Counted from the stretch's first letter, positions 16,136-25,464 are shown. The stretch: DNA of 51,897 bases from an uncultured Lysobacteraceae bacterium (GCA_946480825.1 CAMLLG010000027.1:1-51897); one strand, 5' to 3'. Program-made: numbers and translations. Notes: generated from the sequence alone by a model not told the origin.

Positions 16136-17041
16136 TCATTGCAGCCGCTCCGGGGCCTCCCATTGGGTGGGGCGCGGGCCGAACAGGGCGGCGATCTCCG
16201 GTCCCGAGTAACGATAGGCCTCGCCGCAGAACTCGCAGCGGATCTCGGCCGTTCCCGCATTGTCCTCGACGGCGGCCATGGCTTCTTCCTCGCCCAGCGA
16301 TTCCAGCATCGCCGATACCCGTTCCCGCGAGCACGAGCATGCGAACCGCAGCGGCCGGTCGCCCAGCAGTCGCACGCGGTCCTCGTGGAACAGACGGTGC
16401 AGCAGGATGTCTGCAGGCGTCTCCAGCAGTTCGGTGCTCCCGAGAGTGTCGAACAGTGCGCTCGCCCGCTCCCAGCCGTCGAGATCGCCGATGTCGCCGG
16501 GCAGCTTCTGCAGCATCAGGCCGGCGACCCCGGTGTCGTCCGCGGCCAGCAGGAGCCTGGTCGGCAACTGCTCGGACTGCCGGAAATAGACTTCGAAGGC
16601 GGCGGACAGGGTGTCGGCTTCCAGGCCGATCAATCCCTGATAGCGCGCGGGGTCCTGACCGGCGGCCGTGGGATTCTCGATCGTGATCGCCAGCAGGGCA
16701 TCGGCGCCGAGGTCGCCGAGCGCATGCGCGGCGGGCAGTTCGCCGTCGGCCAGCTTGGCGATGCCGCGCAGGGTGCCGGCGCCGGTGCATTCGGCGAACA
16801 GGGTGCGCAACGCACCGCTGCCGCGCAGTTGTATCGACAGTCGGCCGTCGACCTTCGCATGGCCGGTGAACAAGGCCGAGGCGGCGACGGCCTCGCCCAG
16901 CAGTTCGGCCACCTCAGCGGGATATTCCGTGCGACTGCGGATCTGCGCCCAGGTGTCGTCGAGACGGACATGGACGCCGCGAACGCCGGCCTGCTCCAGC
17001 AGGAAGCGGGTGAGACGATCGGGGCTGGCGATGGCATTCAT
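16136..17041 (-). CDS. hslO: Hsp33 redox-regulated chaperone
   Basis: 301 residues, the normal Hsp33 length. It is a cytoplasmic holdase switched on by oxidation. The zinc/redox switch is intact: Cys235-Ser-Cys237 (FACSCSRERV) and Cys269-x-x-Cys272 (IRCEFCG). The N-terminal domain has LLGEAVAASALFTGHAKVDGRLSIQLRG, as in other family members. Start at ATG 17041 (MNAIASPDRLTRFLLEQAG) is the family start; upstream in-frame codons are poor. Divergent from mtgA. Confidence 0.93.
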   Translation of the reverse strand: MNAIASPDRLTRFLLEQAGVRGVHVRLDDTWAQIRSRTEYPAEVAELLGEAVAASALFTGHAKVDGRLSIQLRGSGALRTLFAECTGAGTLRGIAKLADGELPAAHALGDLGADALLAITIENPTAAGQDPARYQGLIGLEADTLSAAFEVYFRQSEQLPTRLLLAADDTGVAGLMLQKLPGDIGDLDGWERASALFDTLGSTELLETPADILLHRLFHEDRVRLLGDRPLRFACSCSRERVSAMLESLGEEEAMAAVEDNAGTAEIRCEFCGEAYRYSGPEIAALFGPRPTQWEAPERLQ

Positions 17042-17096
17042 GGTGGGTCCGATTCCGGGGGCATGGGGCGCAGTCGTGAAATGGGAGCGGTTCGCA

Positions 17097-17102
17097 GATA
17101 AT
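17097..17102 (+). promoter_or_regulatory. Candidate -10 for mtgA
   Basis: GATAAT, 70 bases before the mtgA start, with a poor -35 (TCGTGA) 17 bases upstream. It lies in the divergent hslO/mtgA gap. Confidence 0.35.
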
Positions 17103-17172
17103 CCTGCCCGGCCGGAGCCTCCGGCGGGCGGGATCACGGTCGGCGCTGGCGATCAGGGGAGACGCGGAGAAG

Positions 17173-17931
17173 ATGGGGCAGGTGGACGACGTTTCAAAGT
17201 CCGGCGCGATGACTCGCCCGCGCGGCCGCGTCCGTTGGGGCCGTTGGCTGTTCCTGTGGCTGCCGCTGCTGTTCGTGGCGACCACCGTGCTGCAGGTCGC
17301 GGTGCTGCGCTTCGTCGACCCTCCGCTCAGCGCTTTCATGGTCGGCCGCTACATGGAAGCCTGGAGCGAAGGTGATCGCGGCTTTGCCCTGGCTTACGAC
17401 TGGCGCGATGCCGATGCGATCTCGAAGCAGCTGCCTCTGGCGCTCGTCGCCGCCGAGGACCAGCAGTTCCCGTTCCACGACGGCTTCGACTTCGAAGCGA
17501 TCGGCAAGGCGCGCAAGCACAACGCCAAGGGCCGCAAGGTGCGCGGCGCCAGCACCATCAGCCAGCAGCTCGCGAAGAATCTGTTCCTCTGGCGCGGCAG
17601 CGGTTGGACGCGGTGGGCGCGCAAAGGGCTGGAGGTCTGGTACACGGTCCTGATCGAGGCGATGTGGCCGAAGGCCCGGATCATGGAGGTCTATGCCAAC
17701 GTCATCGAATACGGCGACGGGATTTATGGCGCCCAGGCGGCCGCCCGCCGGTTTTTCGGCAAGGATGCCTCCAGACTCACCGCCGCCGAAGCCGCGCGTC
17801 TCGCGGCCGTCCTGCCGAATCCCCGCAAGTACAGCGCCGCCAAGCCCGGCCCCTACGTGCAGCGTCGGACCCGGGCGATCCAGCGCCAGATGCGCGCCCT
17901 GGGCGGCCCGGCCTATGTCGCCTTCGACTGA
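17173..17931 (+). CDS. mtgA: Monofunctional biosynthetic peptidoglycan transglycosylase
   Basis: 252 residues. It polymerises lipid II glycan strands at the periplasmic face. One N-terminal membrane anchor (about 25-45, [20 protein letters not shown]) precedes a GT51 domain: [16 protein letters not shown] (motif 1 with catalytic Glu), [21 protein letters not shown] (motif 2) and [20 protein letters not shown] (motif 3 with the second Glu). There is no transpeptidase domain. The ATG at 17173 has GGAG in GCGGAGAAG upstream. A glycosyltransferase gene follows after 57 bases. Confidence 0.93.
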   Translation: MGQVDDVSKSGAMTRPRGRVRWGRWLFLWLPLLFVATTVLQVAVLRFVDPPLSAFMVGRYMEAWSEGDRGFALAYDWRDADAISKQLPLALVAAEDQQFPFHDGFDFEAIGKARKHNAKGRKVRGASTISQQLAKNLFLWRGSGWTRWARKGLEVWYTVLIEAMWPKARIMEVYANVIEYGDGIYGAQAAARRFFGKDASRLTAAEAARLAAVLPNPRKYSAAKPGPYVQRRTRAIQRQMRALGGPAYVAFD

Positions 17932-17988
17932 TCCTGTGCGTCCGGAATCTGCGGGATCGGATGCGGCCCGGTCGTACACTCCATCCCC

Positions 17989-19035
17989 ATGACCCGCGAA
18001 CGCCTGACCGTCGTCGTCGCCGCCTTCAACGAGGCCGAGGCCCTGCCCGCGCTGCACCCGCGGATCGCCGCGGTGCTCGATGGCCTGACGCGCGAGGGTA
18101 TCGACGGCCGTGTGCTGTATGTCGACGACGGCAGCCGCGATCGCACCTGGGCGGTGCTCGACGCCATCGCCGCCGTCGATCCGCGGGTGTCGCTGCTGCG
18201 GCTCAGCCGCAATTTCGGCAAAGAGGCGGCGCTCACCGCCGGGCTGGATCGCATCGACGACGGCGCCGCGCTCATCCTCGATGCCGACGGCCAGGACCCG
18301 CCGGAGCTGATTCCGGCCTTCGTGGCGAAATGGCGCGAGGGCTACGACGACGTCCACGGCACGCGCACCGCCCGCGACGGCGAGGGCTGGTTCAAACGTC
18401 TCACCGCGCACGGTTTCTACCGGGTGATGCAGCGGCTGTCGAAAACGCCGATTCCCACCGATACCGGCGACTTCCGCCTGTTGTCGCCGCGGGCGCTGGC
18501 CGCGCTGCGTCAGCTGCGCGAACGCCATCGATTCATGAAGGGACTGTTCGGTTGGGTGGGTTTCGAGCAGATCGCGATTCCCTATCACCGCGAAGCGCGG
18601 CTGGCCGGCCGCAGCAAGTTCAACGCCTGGCGGCTGTGGAACTTCGCGCTGGAAGGCGTGACCAGCTTTTCCACCGCACCGCTGCGGGTGGCCACGTATC
18701 TGGGCGTGATGACCGCGCTGCTGGCCTTCGTCTACGCGCTGTGGATCGTGGTCAAGGCGCTGCTGTGGGGCGACCCGGTGGCGGGCTGGCCGACGATGAT
18801 GACCGTCATTCTGCTGCTGGGCGGCGTGCAGTTGATGGCGCTGGGGATGATCGGCGAATACCTCGGCCGGCTGTACGAGGAATCCAAACAGCGGCCGCTG
18901 TATCTGGTGGATCGCTGGCGTCCCGCGGCAGGCGTATTCTTGGGCGACATCGCCCACGCAGGAGAGCGCCCGCATGCGTACCGTCCGACAGTTGCTGGAA
19001 GCGAAGCCCCCCACGATCCACGCGATCCGTCCTGA
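17989..19035 (+). CDS. Family 2 glycosyltransferase, DPM1/GtrB-like
   Basis: 348 residues. N-terminal GT-A domain: TVVVAAFNEAEALP, LYVDDGSRDRTW, NFGKEAALTAGLDR and ILDADGQDPPELI (DxD-type metal site). Two C-terminal membrane helices (about 230-255 and 265-290) follow, as in undecaprenyl-phosphate sugar transferases of the GtrB/ArnC type. It probably loads a sugar onto undecaprenyl phosphate for envelope modification. TACACT ends 8 bases before the ATG with no Shine-Dalgarno. The last ~20 codons overlap the next gene in another frame, so that tail is unlikely to be conserved. Confidence 0.87.
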   Translation: MTRERLTVVVAAFNEAEALPALHPRIAAVLDGLTREGIDGRVLYVDDGSRDRTWAVLDAIAAVDPRVSLLRLSRNFGKEAALTAGLDRIDDGAALILDADGQDPPELIPAFVAKWREGYDDVHGTRTARDGEGWFKRLTAHGFYRVMQRLSKTPIPTDTGDFRLLSPRALAALRQLRERHRFMKGLFGWVGFEQIAIPYHREARLAGRSKFNAWRLWNFALEGVTSFSTAPLRVATYLGVMTALLAFVYALWIVVKALLWGDPVAGWPTMMTVILLLGGVQLMALGMIGEYLGRLYEESKQRPLYLVDRWRPAAGVFLGDIAHAGERPHAYRPTVAGSEAPHDPRDPS

Positions 19036-19402
19036 AGCGCCGGTCCTCGACGCCATCCGCCTGATGGCCGATGCCCACGTCGGCGCGGTGCTGGTGATGG
19101 ACGGTCCCCGTCTCGTCGGCATCCTCTCCGAACGCGATTACGCGCGGAAAGTCGTGCTGCAGGGGCGGTCGTCGGCCGACACGCCGGTACGGGACATCAT
19201 GACCCCGCAGGTGGTGACCACCACCACGGGCGACACTTCCGACCACTGCATGCAGGTGATGACCGAACGCCGCATCCGGCATCTGCCGGTGATGGAGGGC
19301 GACGATGTCGTCGGCGTGATCTCGATCGGCGATCTGGTGAAAGCGGTGATCGAGGATCAGCGCGCGGAGTTGGATTCGCTGCAACGGTATATCGCGAGCT
19401 GA
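18974..19402 (+). CDS. CBS-domain pair protein
   Basis: 142 residues made almost wholly of two CBS motifs: LDAIRLMADAHVGAVLVMDGPRLVGILSERDYARKV-type first repeat and MTERRIRHLPVMEG / VVGVISIGDLVKAVI second repeat. Such stand-alone Bateman modules bind adenosine nucleotides and regulate partner proteins; the partner is unknown. AGGAG lies 8 bases before ATG 18974. The gene begins 62 bases inside the glycosyltransferase gene in a different frame and ends 2 bases before the Crp/Fnr gene, so the three are likely one transcript. Confidence 0.88.
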   Translation: MRTVRQLLEAKPPTIHAIRPEAPVLDAIRLMADAHVGAVLVMDGPRLVGILSERDYARKVVLQGRSSADTPVRDIMTPQVVTTTTGDTSDHCMQVMTERRIRHLPVMEGDDVVGVISIGDLVKAVIEDQRAELDSLQRYIAS

Positions 19403-19404
19403 CC

Positions 19405-20136
19405 GTGACCGGAAGTTGTCTGATCGAGAAAATCGGCTATCACATTCCGCTCGGCGCGGCCGACGCGGCGCTGCTGGCCCGTCTGGAGGAGCAGGAGGAG
19501 TCGTTCCGCGCGCGCACGGTCGTGCGCGACATCGGTCAGTCGGCCGACCGCCTGTACGTGGTGCGCGCGGGCTGGTTCTTTTCCTACATGATCCTGCCCA
19601 ACGGCAGCCGACAGATCATGCATCTCCATTACCCCGGGGATATCGTCGGCATTCCCGACATCGCGTTCGCGCGCACCAGTGCGGCTCTGGCGGCGGCGAC
19701 GCCGGGACGGCTGTGCCCGTTTCCGAAATCCGCGCTCGACGAAGTCTTCATTCGTTCGCCGCGGCTCTCGGCGCTGCTTTTCAGCATCGGCATGGTCGAA
19801 CACGCGGTGCTGGCCGACCGCATCCGCATCATCAGCAGGATGGGGGCGGAAGCGCGGGTGACGCATTTCCTGCTCGAAGTGGTGTCGCGGTTGCGGGTCA
19901 CGCGACGCGATCTGCAGGGGCATTTCGAGCTGCCGTTGAGCCAGAGCATGATCGGCGATGCCATCGGTCTGACCAACGTCTACGTCAGCCGGGCGCTGAA
20001 GCGGATGCAGGGCGATGGCCTGATCCGCCGGCACGCGCACGGGATCGATCTGGTGGACGAAGCCGAAATGAAGAAGCGGGTGGACTTCGAGGATCGACAT
20101 TTCCGGATCGATACCTCCTGGTTCCCCGGAGTCTGA
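19405..20136 (+). CDS. Crp/Fnr family transcriptional regulator
   Basis: 243 residues from GTG 19405. The cyclic-nucleotide-like effector domain spans about 20-140 (YVVRAGWFFSYMILPNGSRQIMHLHYPGDIVGI). The winged helix follows near 175-210: LPLSQSMIGDAIGLTNVYVSRALKRMQGDGLI. There is no N-terminal Cys cluster of the FNR type, so it is not an iron-sulfur oxygen sensor; the ligand is unknown. Only 2 bases separate it from the CBS gene. A long perfect palindrome lies 47 bases past its stop. Confidence 0.88.
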   Translation: MTGSCLIEKIGYHIPLGAADAALLARLEEQEESFRARTVVRDIGQSADRLYVVRAGWFFSYMILPNGSRQIMHLHYPGDIVGIPDIAFARTSAALAAATPGRLCPFPKSALDEVFIRSPRLSALLFSIGMVEHAVLADRIRIISRMGAEARVTHFLLEVVSRLRVTRRDLQGHFELPLSQSMIGDAIGLTNVYVSRALKRMQGDGLIRRHAHGIDLVDEAEMKKRVDFEDRHFRIDTSWFPGV

Positions 20137-20183
20137 TCCGCCGTTTTTCCCGATCGTTCCGAACATGAGCGGGAAGATCGATC

Positions 20184-20217
20184 CGTCGGCGCATTAATCC
20201 GGATTAATGCGCCGACG
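20184..20217. promoter_or_regulatory. 34-base perfect palindrome between the Crp/Fnr and BLUF genes
   Basis: The left arm CGTCGGCGCATTAATCC (20184-20200) is followed immediately by its exact complement (20201-20217), with no spacer. As RNA it would form a very stable hairpin; as DNA it is a dyad of operator size. No T-run follows on either strand, so it is not a classic terminator. It contains the AT-rich centre ATTAATCCGGATTAAT. Confidence 0.85.
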
Positions 20218-20262
20218 ATCGAACGGCCTTAAGGTGCGCGACCCTTTCGCCATGCAGGCACA

Positions 20263-20299
20263 CACGACATGACGCACTTCCCGGAATCGAGATGTCGTG
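20263..20299. repeat. Inverted repeat in the BLUF gene leader
   Basis: CACGACAT (20263-20270) and ATGTCGTG (20292-20299) separated by 21 bases, about 50 bases before the BLUF start. Could be a leader hairpin or regulator site. Confidence 0.5.
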
Positions 20300-20351
20300 C
20301 CGTGTCCGCGCGCGGCGCGGCCCATCCGTCTGCGCGCGCAGAGGGGCAGGG

Positions 20352-20834
20352 ATGAGCGGTCTGCATGCGATGGCCTACACCAGCATCGCGTATCCGTTGC
20401 GCGAATCGGAGCTGACCACGCTGCTCGAAGCCGCGCGTCGATTCAATGCGGATATCGGCGTGACCGGCGTGCTGTTCCATCATGCGGGCCGGTTCTTCCA
20501 GTATTTCGAAGGACGCGAAGACGCGGTTCGCGTCGTTCACGACCGCATCGTCCGCTCTCCCATGCATCATTCGTTGGCGGTGCTGCTCGATGCGCCGATC
20601 GCCTCGCGCCAGTTTCCGTCCTGGTACATGGGATTCTGCGAGCCGCCGGTGAACGAATTCCAGTCGATCGCGAACGCGGAATGGGCGCGGGCGATGCCGG
20701 TGACGCGCACGACGATGGAACGGTCGGAAGGCATGTCGCTGGCGCTGTCGTACTGGAGCCGCTGGGTCGCGGATCAGCCGCCGCAGACGCCTGAGGGTTC
20801 GGGCCGCAAGCCGGGCTTCAGCGCGCCGGAATGA
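20352..20834 (+). CDS. BLUF-domain blue-light photoreceptor
   Basis: 160 residues, essentially one BLUF domain. Key FAD-switch residues are present: Tyr9 (MAYTSIAY), Asn32 (RRFNADIGVTGVLF), Gln50 (GRFFQYFEG) and Trp91/Met93 (FPSWYMGF). The C-terminal ~50 residues (110-160) are short helices with no enzymatic output domain, so it must signal through a partner. The ATG at 20352 is preceded by GAGGGGCAGGG. It follows a Crp/Fnr gene and a 34-base palindrome, and its last 17 bases overlap the end of the hemolysin-III gene. Confidence 0.9.
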   Translation: MSGLHAMAYTSIAYPLRESELTTLLEAARRFNADIGVTGVLFHHAGRFFQYFEGREDAVRVVHDRIVRSPMHHSLAVLLDAPIASRQFPSWYMGFCEPPVNEFQSIANAEWARAMPVTRTTMERSEGMSLALSYWSRWVADQPPQTPEGSGRKPGFSAPE

Positions 20835-21462
20835 CCTGCGCCATCACCGCGATGTAGTGGCAGACGCTGCCGGCGATCACGAAGAGATGCCAGATCGCGT
20901 GGGCGTAGGGCAGTCGCGGGTGGTGATAGAAATAGGTGCCGAGGGTGTAGGCCACGCCGCCCGCCATCAACCAGCCGAACGTCCAGGCGTCCAGCGCCTG
21001 CATCGTCGGTTTCGCCGCGAAGATGATCAGCCAGCCCATGCCGATGTAGATCAGCGTGGAGATGCGGTGGAAGCGCCCTGTGTAGAACAGTTTGAAGATC
21101 ACGCCGAAGAACGCCAGCGCCCAGATGATGCCGAACAGCCACCATCCCACCGGGCCGCGCAGGCCGATGAGGGTGAACGGGGTATAGGTGCCGGCGATCA
21201 GCAGATAGATCGCGCAGTGATCGAAGACCTTCAGCCGGCCTTTCGCCACGGGATGCTGGATCGCGTGGTAGAGGGTCGAGGCCACGTACAACAGCAGCAG
21301 GGTGATGCCGAACACGATCGCGGCGCCGAGTTGCCAGCCATCACCGAAGAGCGCGGCGAGGGTGATCAGCACCGCGCCGCCGGCCAGCGCCGCGGTGGCG
21401 CCCAGGCCATGGGTCAGGGCGCTGGCGAACTCCTCGCCGAGGGTTTCGATGCGATCGGTCAT
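20818..21462 (-). CDS. Hemolysin III / YqfA family membrane protein
   Basis: 214 residues with seven hydrophobic segments, as in the PAQR/hemolysin-III superfamily (E. coli YqfA is 219). Motifs: EEFASALTHGLGA near the start with the conserved His, STLYHAIQHP (first Ser/His metal-site cluster), FDHCAIYLLIAGTYTPF and the C-terminal HAIWHLFVIAGSVCHYIAV with the paired His. The role is uncertain (possibly membrane lipid hydrolase); haemolysis is not implied. Start at ATG 21462 is preferred over an upstream in-frame codon because the family begins MTDRIETLGEE-like. Confidence 0.87.
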   Translation of the reverse strand: MTDRIETLGEEFASALTHGLGATAALAGGAVLITLAALFGDGWQLGAAIVFGITLLLLYVASTLYHAIQHPVAKGRLKVFDHCAIYLLIAGTYTPFTLIGLRGPVGWWLFGIIWALAFFGVIFKLFYTGRFHRISTLIYIGMGWLIIFAAKPTMQALDAWTFGWLMAGGVAYTLGTYFYHHPRLPYAHAIWHLFVIAGSVCHYIAVMAQVIPAR

Positions 21463-21483
21463 CCGGGGACCATGAGGCTTTCG

Positions 21484-21503
21484 ATTGGAGCGGTGGCTCC
21501 AAT
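21484..21503. promoter_or_regulatory. Perfect inverted repeat upstream of the hemolysin-III gene
   Basis: ATTGGAGC-GGTG-GCTCCAAT, 21 bases upstream of the hemolysin-III start and 68 bases before the divergent sulfotransferase. It could be an operator shared by both, or an RNA hairpin in the hemolysin-III leader. Confidence 0.55.
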
Positions 21504-21571
21504 TGTGCACGACCGGTCGGTTCGAGGGGGCCGGCTGTGCGATGATGCCCCCGTTTTAGCGCGCCACGGCC

Positions 21572-22195
21572 ATGATCGTTTCCCATCTGCATCGTTACAT
21601 TTTCGTCGCCATGCCCAAGACCGGCACCCACGCGGTGCGGCAGGCGCTGCGCGAGCATCTCGGTCCGGACGACATCGAACAGGTCGGCTTGTTCGTGAAC
21701 AAGCGCTTCCCGTTCGATGAGGTGGCCCAGATCCGCCACGGCCATCTGAGCGTGCGCCAGGTCCGCCCGTATCTGGGCGATGAGGTCTGCGACGGATATT
21801 TCAAATTCAGCTTCGTCCGCAATCCGTTCGACCGCTTCGTCTCCTACTGCGCGTTCATGACCCGTCAGCACGGTGCGTTCGAGCGCGATCCGCAGGGCAC
21901 GATGCGCAGGATCCTGTTCGAGCTGAAGCCTCACGACCACGTGCATTTCCAGCCGCAATACACGCTGTTGATCAACGATGCCGGCGAGCTCGAGATGGAT
22001 TTCATCGGCCGGGTCGAACGCATGCAGGACAGTTACGACGCGGTCTGCGCGAAGATCGGCATCCCCTCGCGCGCGCTCGACAAGGTCAACAGTTCCCGCC
22101 GCGGCGACTATCGCCAGTATTACGATCAGGCATTGATCGACGGCGTGGCCGAGCTGTATCGCGGCGACCTCGAGCGCTTCGATTACACCTTCTGA
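21572..22195 (+). CDS. Sulfotransferase family 2-type protein
   Basis: 207 residues. MPKTGTHAVR (14-23) is the PAPS 5'-phosphosulfate loop and FKFSFVRNPFDRFVSYCAF (77-95) the 3'-phosphate site, as in the carbohydrate sulfotransferase family 2 (PF03567-like). No signal peptide or membrane helix, so cytoplasmic. The acceptor is unknown. The 2OG oxygenase gene begins 23 bases later on the same strand, so they are very likely co-transcribed and may modify the same molecule. Confidence 0.85.
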   Translation: MIVSHLHRYIFVAMPKTGTHAVRQALREHLGPDDIEQVGLFVNKRFPFDEVAQIRHGHLSVRQVRPYLGDEVCDGYFKFSFVRNPFDRFVSYCAFMTRQHGAFERDPQGTMRRILFELKPHDHVHFQPQYTLLINDAGELEMDFIGRVERMQDSYDAVCAKIGIPSRALDKVNSSRRGDYRQYYDQALIDGVAELYRGDLERFDYTF

Positions 22196-22218
22196 AACGA
22201 CGGACAGCGATCGCCGCC

Positions 22219-22830
22219 ATGACCCAGGACCCCTACGCCAATCCCCGCAAGACCACTTCGATCCGCCGGCTGGGTCCGGTCGACATCGCCGCGCTGAAGG
22301 CCGCGGTGCTGGCGATCCCCGAAGCGGTGTGGGATGCGGAGAACGCCGGCAAACCCAATCGCTTCGAGGCGTTGGACAAGACCCGGCACATCGTTTTCCG
22401 TTTCGTCGACAGCGTCCGCGACTGGCGCGGTTCGCACGACCGCCCCGCATGGGCGGAGTGGCGCGATCTGCTGTCGCCGGTGCTGCAGGCGGCGGCGGCG
22501 CCGTACGGCTATGCGAACGGAATGTTTCCGCGGGTGATGTTCGCGCGGATGGCGCCGGGCGGCGAGATCAAGCCGCATCGCGACGCCAACGCGGCGGCGA
22601 AGTGGCCGCACAAGATCCACGTACCGCTGCTGACCAACGACAAGGTCACGTTCTTCGTCGACGGCACCGGCTATCACCTGCCGGAAGGCGAGGCCGCCGA
22701 GGTCAACAACATGGGCGTGCATGCGGTGAAGAACGACGGCGATACCGATCGCATCCACCTGATCTTCGAATACTACGATGCCGATCAGCCCGAACCCGAC
22801 TGGCTGCCGCGGGTGTTGGCGGGCGGCTGA
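22219..22830 (+). CDS. Aspartyl/asparaginyl beta-hydroxylase-like 2OG-Fe(II) oxygenase
   Basis: 203 residues. The iron site is complete: His120-x-Asp122 in EIKPHRDANAA and His168 in NNMGVHAVKNDG; Arg178 (DTDRIHLIFEY) is placed to bind 2-oxoglutarate. This is the PF05118 fold without the membrane anchor or TPR of the animal enzyme. It should hydroxylate a peptide or amino-acid-derived substrate in the cytoplasm. Its tight link to the sulfotransferase upstream suggests that hydroxylation creates, or accompanies, a sulfation site. Confidence 0.82.
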   Translation: MTQDPYANPRKTTSIRRLGPVDIAALKAAVLAIPEAVWDAENAGKPNRFEALDKTRHIVFRFVDSVRDWRGSHDRPAWAEWRDLLSPVLQAAAAPYGYANGMFPRVMFARMAPGGEIKPHRDANAAAKWPHKIHVPLLTNDKVTFFVDGTGYHLPEGEAAEVNNMGVHAVKNDGDTDRIHLIFEYYDADQPEPDWLPRVLAGG

Positions 22831-22840
22831 ATTTCCGGCG

Positions 22841-22876
22841 GCGCAAAAAGAAACATCCGGCGATGCCGGATGTTTC
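22841..22876 (-). terminator. Terminator between the oxygenase and the 79-residue gene
   Basis: GAAACATCCGGC-GAT-GCCGGATGTTTC is a perfect 12-bp stem (22850-22876). On the minus strand TTTTT (22849-22845) follows, ending the 22918-23157 gene; on the plus strand the same stem can end the oxygenase transcript. Confidence 0.9.
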
Positions 22877-22917
22877 GGGAACGCGGAACCGGCGGATGGC
22901 CGGACGAGGTCGTGCGA

Positions 22918-23157
22918 TTACACGCCTGCCGCCGTCATCGACGCCATGTCGGGGCGGAAGATGACGATGACCGCGATGCCCGCCAGATACAGAATCAGCG
23001 GGATCTTGTTCTCCGCGAAATTCTTGATTCCGTAATAGATGGTATAGAAGCCGCAGATGAAGCAGAAGATGGCGGCCAGCGCGCCGTCCTTCTTGGCGGC
23101 GTTGACGGTCATCCAGATCGCGCCGACGAGGGCGAGGATGGATCCCAGGAAATACAT
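22918..23157 (-). CDS. Small membrane protein, function unknown
   Basis: 79 residues (MYFLGSILALVGAIWMTV...). Three hydrophobic segments at about 3-19, 27-45 and 53-68; the middle one contains IFCFICGFYTIYYGI. I do not recognise a named family. GGGGAGAG 5 bases before the ATG gives a strong ribosome binding site, and a strong terminator follows, so it is a real, probably monocistronic gene. A hairpin CGCCCCG-TTG-CGGGGCG at 23178-23194 lies in its leader. Confidence 0.75.
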   Translation of the reverse strand: MYFLGSILALVGAIWMTVNAAKKDGALAAIFCFICGFYTIYYGIKNFAENKIPLILYLAGIAVIVIFRPDMASMTAAGV

Positions 23158-23233
23158 AGACTCTCCCCTGATGCGTACGCCCCGTTGCGGGGCGGGTCTA
23201 GGGTAGCGGATCGCGCTGTCCCGCGGGAAGAGA

Positions 23234-23722
23234 TCAGAGTCGATTGAGCGCGCGGACCCGCTGCATGCGGCGGCGGATGCTGCGCGCGTCGTCGAACACG
23301 TACTCCTCGACCTCCACTTGCATGCCGTCTTCCGGCGCGAAGACTTCGCGCATCGCGTACAGCCTGCCGTTGCCTTCGAACGCCAGCCAGCGCTCGCCGT
23401 CCTGCACGACCTTGATGCACGAGACCGACGGCAGGATGGTCTGCAGCGCTTCGCCGTCGAGCAGTCGCGTCGCCAGCAGCGCATCGCGGTGCGGCCGAAG
23501 CGCGTCGACGCGCTCGCGGGTGGCGCGCATCGCGTTCTCGCGATCGATGCGATGGATCGGTTCGAGCCGCGCCAGCGGCACCCGGATCATGCGCTTGCCG
23601 CTGCGCTTGCGATGGATGTCGAGGACGACCTTCGCCAGATAGGCGTCCTTGTAATCCATCTGCGCCACTTCGCTGCGCTTGCCGAGCAGGTAATGCCACC
23701 ACTTGGACAACGTCGCGCGCAT
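23234..23722 (-). CDS. Conserved hypothetical protein, basic N-terminus
   Basis: 162 residues. Not recognised with certainty. It is rich in Arg/Lys (KRSGKRMIRVPL, SIRRRMQRVRALNRL). The middle segment VSCIKVVQDGERWLAFEGNGRLYAMREVF looks like a substrate-binding core of ParB/Srx-like proteins, but no catalytic motif is evident. No signal peptide. It starts 16 bases after the prfC stop on the same strand, so it is likely in the prfC transcript. Confidence 0.6.
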   Translation of the reverse strand: MRATLSKWWHYLLGKRSEVAQMDYKDAYLAKVVLDIHRKRSGKRMIRVPLARLEPIHRIDRENAMRATRERVDALRPHRDALLATRLLDGEALQTILPSVSCIKVVQDGERWLAFEGNGRLYAMREVFAPEDGMQVEVEEYVFDDARSIRRRMQRVRALNRL

Positions 23723-23738
23723 CGTTGCGTCCCCGGCT

Positions 23739-25343
<1,605 letters not shown>

Positions 25344-25389
25344 GGGGGCATCGGCGCCAAGGCGCCGGAAAGCGGCAGGGAGGGAGCGG

Positions 25390-25395
25390 ATTATA
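25390..25395 (-). promoter_or_regulatory. -10 element of prfC
   Basis: TATAAT on the minus strand, about 47 bases before the prfC start, in a GC-rich background. No good -35 at 17 bases, so activity may rely on other contacts. Confidence 0.5.
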
Positions 25396-25464
25396 CGGGG
25401 GCGGGTCGCCCGCCGGCCCGCTCTACCGACAGCGATTGTCAGTGGCGGGCGGTATCCTGAGCCC

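Noticed and set aside
20137..20351. Small coding sequence upstream of the BLUF gene
   Set aside because: Frames there have no ribosome binding site and overlap the palindrome; the in-frame extension of the BLUF gene adds only Arg-rich residues.
25436..25458. TTGTCA (25436-25441) as the -35 of tag
   Set aside because: Only 11 bases separate it from TATCCT, too close for a sigma-70 promoter.
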